Shown here: positions 61,548-64,000 of the stretch, piece by piece
Position numbering within the stretch: the stretch's first letter is position 1
Layout of the letters: each line of letters begins with the position of its first letter
Assembly (NCBI GenBank): GCA_045226335.1
Contig: JBGVCH010000085.1
Span: forward strand, 1 to 64,000
DNA length: 64,000 nt
DNA from: RUG11272 sp045226335
GTDB taxonomy: Bacteria > Bacillota > Clostridia > Christensenellales > Aristaeellaceae
Direction: 5' to 3'
Translations under genes and position numbers: made by a program
The notes under the pieces: model-generated
Database searches by the model: none
What the model was told of the DNA's origin: nothing
What the model saw: the letters and a program-made list of their open reading frames with translations, nothing else

Positions 61548-62942
61548 TCAGAATCTGAAATACAGGAAGGGGCTGTATCCGCGGCCCACCATGCAGCAGA
61601 TGGCCAGCACAAACATCAGCAGAATGCAGGCGGGCCGAATAGCCCGAAGGCACTTCCCGACCTTCGGAAAACGGCGAAAGGCGCGGCCCAGCGGCATACA
61701 GCACAGGACGCCGGCGGCCAGCCAGAACCAGTACTGCGGATCCATCACAGCCCGCATGACCGTCAGGTCCCGTGTGCCTGGTCTGAACATCCCGGCGAGG
61801 TAGGCCATGGCGCTGCCCATGTTGTCCGCCCGGAAGAGCACCCAGCCGATCAGGATCACCGTCAGCGCGTACAGGCGGCGGATCCACCCCGGGATCCGCT
61901 CCAGCCGTTTCCCCAGGAAGGCCCGTTCCAGGATCAGGAACGCCCCGTGCCACAGCCCCCAGAACAGGAAGGTAAAGCTGGCCCCGTGCCAAATCCCCGT
62001 CGCCAGGAAGACGATCAGCAGGTTGACATACGTCCGTCTCCGGCCATTTCGGTTTCCGCCCAGGGGAATGTACAGATAATCCCGGAACCAGGTGCTGAGG
62101 GAGATATGCCACCTCCGCCAGAACTCCCGGATGGATTTCGAGCAGTAGGGACAGTCGAAGTTTTCCGCGAAATCGAAGCCGAACATCTTCCCGAGGCCGA
62201 TGGCCATGTCCGAGTAGCCGCTGAAATCGAAGTAGATCTGCAGCGCGTAGGCCAGGGCGCCGATCCAGTGCAGCGACATGGACGCGCAGGCCCCCGAAAA
62301 CACCGTGTCCACCAGCGGTGCGAGCTGGTCCGCGATGAGGACCTTCTTCGAGAATCCAGCCGCGAACCGCAGCGCGCCCCGGCTGAAGCCGTCCGCCGTC
62401 ATTTGCCGCTGCCGAAGCTGCCGCTCGATGTCCACATAGCGCACGATGGGACCGGCGATCAGCTGCGGGAACAGCGACACGTACAGGCCCAGGGACAGCG
62501 GGTCCCTCTGGGCCGCGCACTTTCCGCGGTACACGTCGATCACATAAGACATGATCTGAAAGGTGTAGAACGAGATGCCGATGGGCAGCGCGATCTGAAG
62601 GCCGGCCTGCGGGATGTTCAGGGCCCGGCAGAGCGTGCTCACGGCAAAGCTCAGGTATTTGAACACGAACAGCGCGCCGAGGTTGTATGCCACAGCCGCC
62701 GCGAGGATCAGCTTTTTCCTGCGCCCGAAGCGCTCCATCATCAGGCCGGCCAAGTAGTTGACCAGGATGGAGAGCAACATCAGGAGGACATACTTTGGCT
62801 CCCCGAAGGCGTAAAAGAACAGGGAGAAGAAAAACAGCGCCAGGTTGACGATCCGGATCCTCTTCGTCAGAGAGGCCAGAAACGTCACGAGAATGACCGC
62901 CGGCAGAAAGGCAAACAGGAACACCGGAGAGGAGAAAACCAA
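61548..62942 (-). CDS. MBOAT family O-acyltransferase (AlgI/DltB-like)
   Basis: A 464-residue polytopic membrane protein with about ten hydrophobic segments. The family opening 'MVFSSPVFLFAFLPAV', 'GISFYTFQIMSYVIDVYRG', 'DFSGYSDMAIGLGKMFGF' and the catalytic-His region 'GIWHGASFTFLFWGLWHG' are present. It moves acetyl or similar groups across the membrane for O-acylation of a surface polysaccharide. TTG start 62942 has GGGAGG about 10 nt upstream and yields the typical N-terminus. The AlgJ/DHHW-like partner gene lies 52 nt upstream. Confidence 0.92.
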   Translation of the reverse strand: MVFSSPVFLFAFLPAVILVTFLASLTKRIRIVNLALFFFSLFFYAFGEPKYVLLMLLSILVNYLAGLMMERFGRRKKLILAAAVAYNLGALFVFKYLSFAVSTLCRALNIPQAGLQIALPIGISFYTFQIMSYVIDVYRGKCAAQRDPLSLGLYVSLFPQLIAGPIVRYVDIERQLRQRQMTADGFSRGALRFAAGFSKKVLIADQLAPLVDTVFSGACASMSLHWIGALAYALQIYFDFSGYSDMAIGLGKMFGFDFAENFDCPYCSKSIREFWRRWHISLSTWFRDYLYIPLGGNRNGRRRTYVNLLIVFLATGIWHGASFTFLFWGLWHGAFLILERAFLGKRLERIPGWIRRLYALTVILIGWVLFRADNMGSAMAYLAGMFRPGTRDLTVMRAVMDPQYWFWLAAGVLCCMPLGRAFRRFPKVGKCLRAIRPACILLMFVLAICCMVGRGYSPFLYFRF

Positions 62943-62994
62943 GAACGCAGCACCTCCCTTGTCAGGCCGTCAGGCGATTCCGCCCCGCTCCGGG

Positions 62995-64000
62995 TCATTC
63001 GGTCTCAAGATACGCCAGCAGCGCCCGGACAAACCCGTAAGTGCGATGCTTCAGGAACGGTTCCGCCGTCTCGATCGCCACCACGTCCACCTGATCCAGG
63101 CACCGCGCCCAGTCCATGTTTTCCCATTGCCCGTACAGCAGGATTTCCCGGCCGTCGGGTTCGGACACGGAATAGTCGTTGGTCACCAGCCAGACTTCCG
63201 ATCCCGGGATGTTCTCCTGCAGGTCCTTCCTGAACCCCAGCGCAAAGGAATCGCCCTGGATCAGGATGCTCATGGGGACGCAGTCCTCCTGCTCATCCGC
63301 AGCCGTGACATACTGATAGTAGGTGATCCCGGGCTTGTAGAAAACATTGGCCAGGTTCAGCACGTCGTCATCACGGTAGAACGGCTGTTCGCCGGCCTCG
63401 GCTTCCCCGAGAACGATGTTCGTGTAGTCAATCCCCGAAGCCCGGCTGATCAGGCCGATCAGATACCGGGATGTGAACTGCTCATAGGTCCGGGACCAGT
63501 GGATGCCCGTGGGATAGAAGGCGGGGTATTCCAGCTCATCCGCCAGATCCGCGCAGATCAGCAGCGGTACATCATTTTGATCCATCTCACGGCGGAACAC
63601 ATCCACTGCCCGCGGATGATTCTCACTGAGGGCCAGGTACCTGTCCGGGATGTTTTCGCGGTACAGGTTCGCCTTGGAAGGCGCGATGTACACCACCAGC
63701 GTCTTTCCCCGGGCCACCAGGAGTTCCCGCAGCCGGTCCAGGTCCCGGGCAAAATCCGCCATGGCCTGAATATTCTCCGGGAGAGAAAAGTCATCGCTCT
63801 CCGTCAGGGCCAGCTCCGATTCCACATAGGCGGTCTCGATGATGTCATAGCCCTTCCCCACGATCTGGTCGGACTTGCCGAAGAAAAGCATGTTGGCGGT
63901 GTTGTACAGTTTGACCATGTTGGCCCGGGGGATCAGCCCATCCTCGAAGCGGGCGGACCAGTTCTCCTGAAATGCCCCGGAAAGCCATGTCCCGGCGCTC
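62995..64000 (-). CDS. AlgJ/AlgX-like (DHHW/SGNH) polysaccharide acetylation protein, 5' end beyond window
   Basis: The frame is open to the window edge, so the N-terminus is missing; at least 335 residues are visible. 'ENWSARFEDGLIPRANMVKLYN' near the edge (in parts) is the conserved start region of these proteins. 'TLVVYIAPSKANLYRENIPDRY', 'YPTGIHWSRTYEQFTSRYLIG' and 'ILIQGDSFALGFRKDLQ' carry the SGNH-type His and Ser blocks. Such proteins act outside the membrane with an MBOAT partner to place acetyl groups on polysaccharide. The partner gene follows directly. Confidence 0.85.
   Translation of the reverse strand, partial: SAGTWLSGAFQENWSARFEDGLIPRANMVKLYNTANMLFFGKSDQIVGKGYDIIETAYVESELALTESDDFSLPENIQAMADFARDLDRLRELLVARGKTLVVYIAPSKANLYRENIPDRYLALSENHPRAVDVFRREMDQNDVPLLICADLADELEYPAFYPTGIHWSRTYEQFTSRYLIGLISRASGIDYTNIVLGEAEAGEQPFYRDDDVLNLANVFYKPGITYYQYVTAADEQEDCVPMSILIQGDSFALGFRKDLQENIPGSEVWLVTNDYSVSEPDGREILLYGQWENMDWARCLDQVDVVAIETAEPFLKHRTYGFVRALLAYLETE

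Overview
The window looks like chromosome of an anaerobic, fermentative, GC-rich member of the Firmicutes (Clostridia). I infer this from an electron-bifurcating hydrogenase locus, ferredoxin-dependent indolepyruvate oxidoreductase, AddB-type recombination, Bacillus-type LexA boxes (GAACATATGTTC), sigma-A promoters with 17-18 bp spacers, strong AGGAGG ribosome sites and frequent GTG/TTG starts. A secreted GH10 xylanase and the KduI/KduD pair for pectin-type uronates suggest a plant-fibre-degrading gut or rumen organism. Species is not assignable from the sequence alone. No tRNA, rRNA, insertion sequence, phage gene or CRISPR array was seen. Coding density is very high; only one gap exceeds 300 bases (about 2683-3078). 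|| Layout. 1-2.7 kb (minus): hydrogenase operon hydC - GHKL ATPase - 2Fe-2S protein - hydB (cut by the window edge). 3.1-6.2 kb (minus): cca, kduI, kduD. 6.3-9.1 kb (plus): YerC/TrpR-like regulator, iorA, iorB. 9.1-10.7 kb (minus): GH10 xylanase. 10.9-18.8 kb (plus): asnS; SOS-controlled dinB plus a small partner gene; DUF1385 protein, prmC, prfA, tsaC, araD. 18.8-23.8 kb (minus): cysS, ComEA-like protein, dnaX, FGGY pentulose kinase. 24.0-27.6 kb (minus): pgk, tpiA, udk, TIM-barrel isomerase. 27.9-30.2 kb (plus): TetR regulator with an ABC-2 exporter. 30.2-31.8 kb (minus): IMP dehydrogenase. 31.9-35.8 kb (plus): orphan sensor kinase, glycosyltransferase and serine hydrolase, all overlapping. 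35.8-37.5 kb (minus): lexA, free-Met-sulfoxide reductase, YfbR nucleotidase. 37.6-42.1 kb (minus): flavodoxin-fold oxidoreductase, metF, separate MetH activation protein, metH. 42.2-47.1 kb (plus): BMP-type nucleoside ABC importer. 47.2-48.9 kb: parA, parB. 48.9-52.2 kb: phosphoglycosyl transferase, split transketolase, LicD. 52.2-58.1 kb: MBL hydrolase, ABC-F, trmL, argH, rmuC. 58.1-61.4 kb (minus): addB. 61.5-64 kb (minus): MBOAT acyltransferase and an AlgJ/DHHW-type partner cut by the window end. || How genes work together. Two LexA-controlled units are visible, 25 kb apart: dinB with an 81-residue partner, and lexA-msrC-yfbR. The methionine unit is a four-gene chain in which every junction overlaps; it places a flavodoxin-fold oxidoreductase with the cobalamin methionine synthase and its detached reactivation domain, a candidate dedicated redox module. 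Envelope functions are spread over three places (kinase-GT-hydrolase, PGT-transketolase-LicD, MBOAT-DHHW). Other points worth attention are an A8 slippery run in dnaX that would give a gamma-length product, an IMP dehydrogenase strikingly like that of the protozoan Tritrichomonas foetus, a lysine-rich tail on the nucleoside importer ATPase, and a degenerate Walker A motif in AddB.
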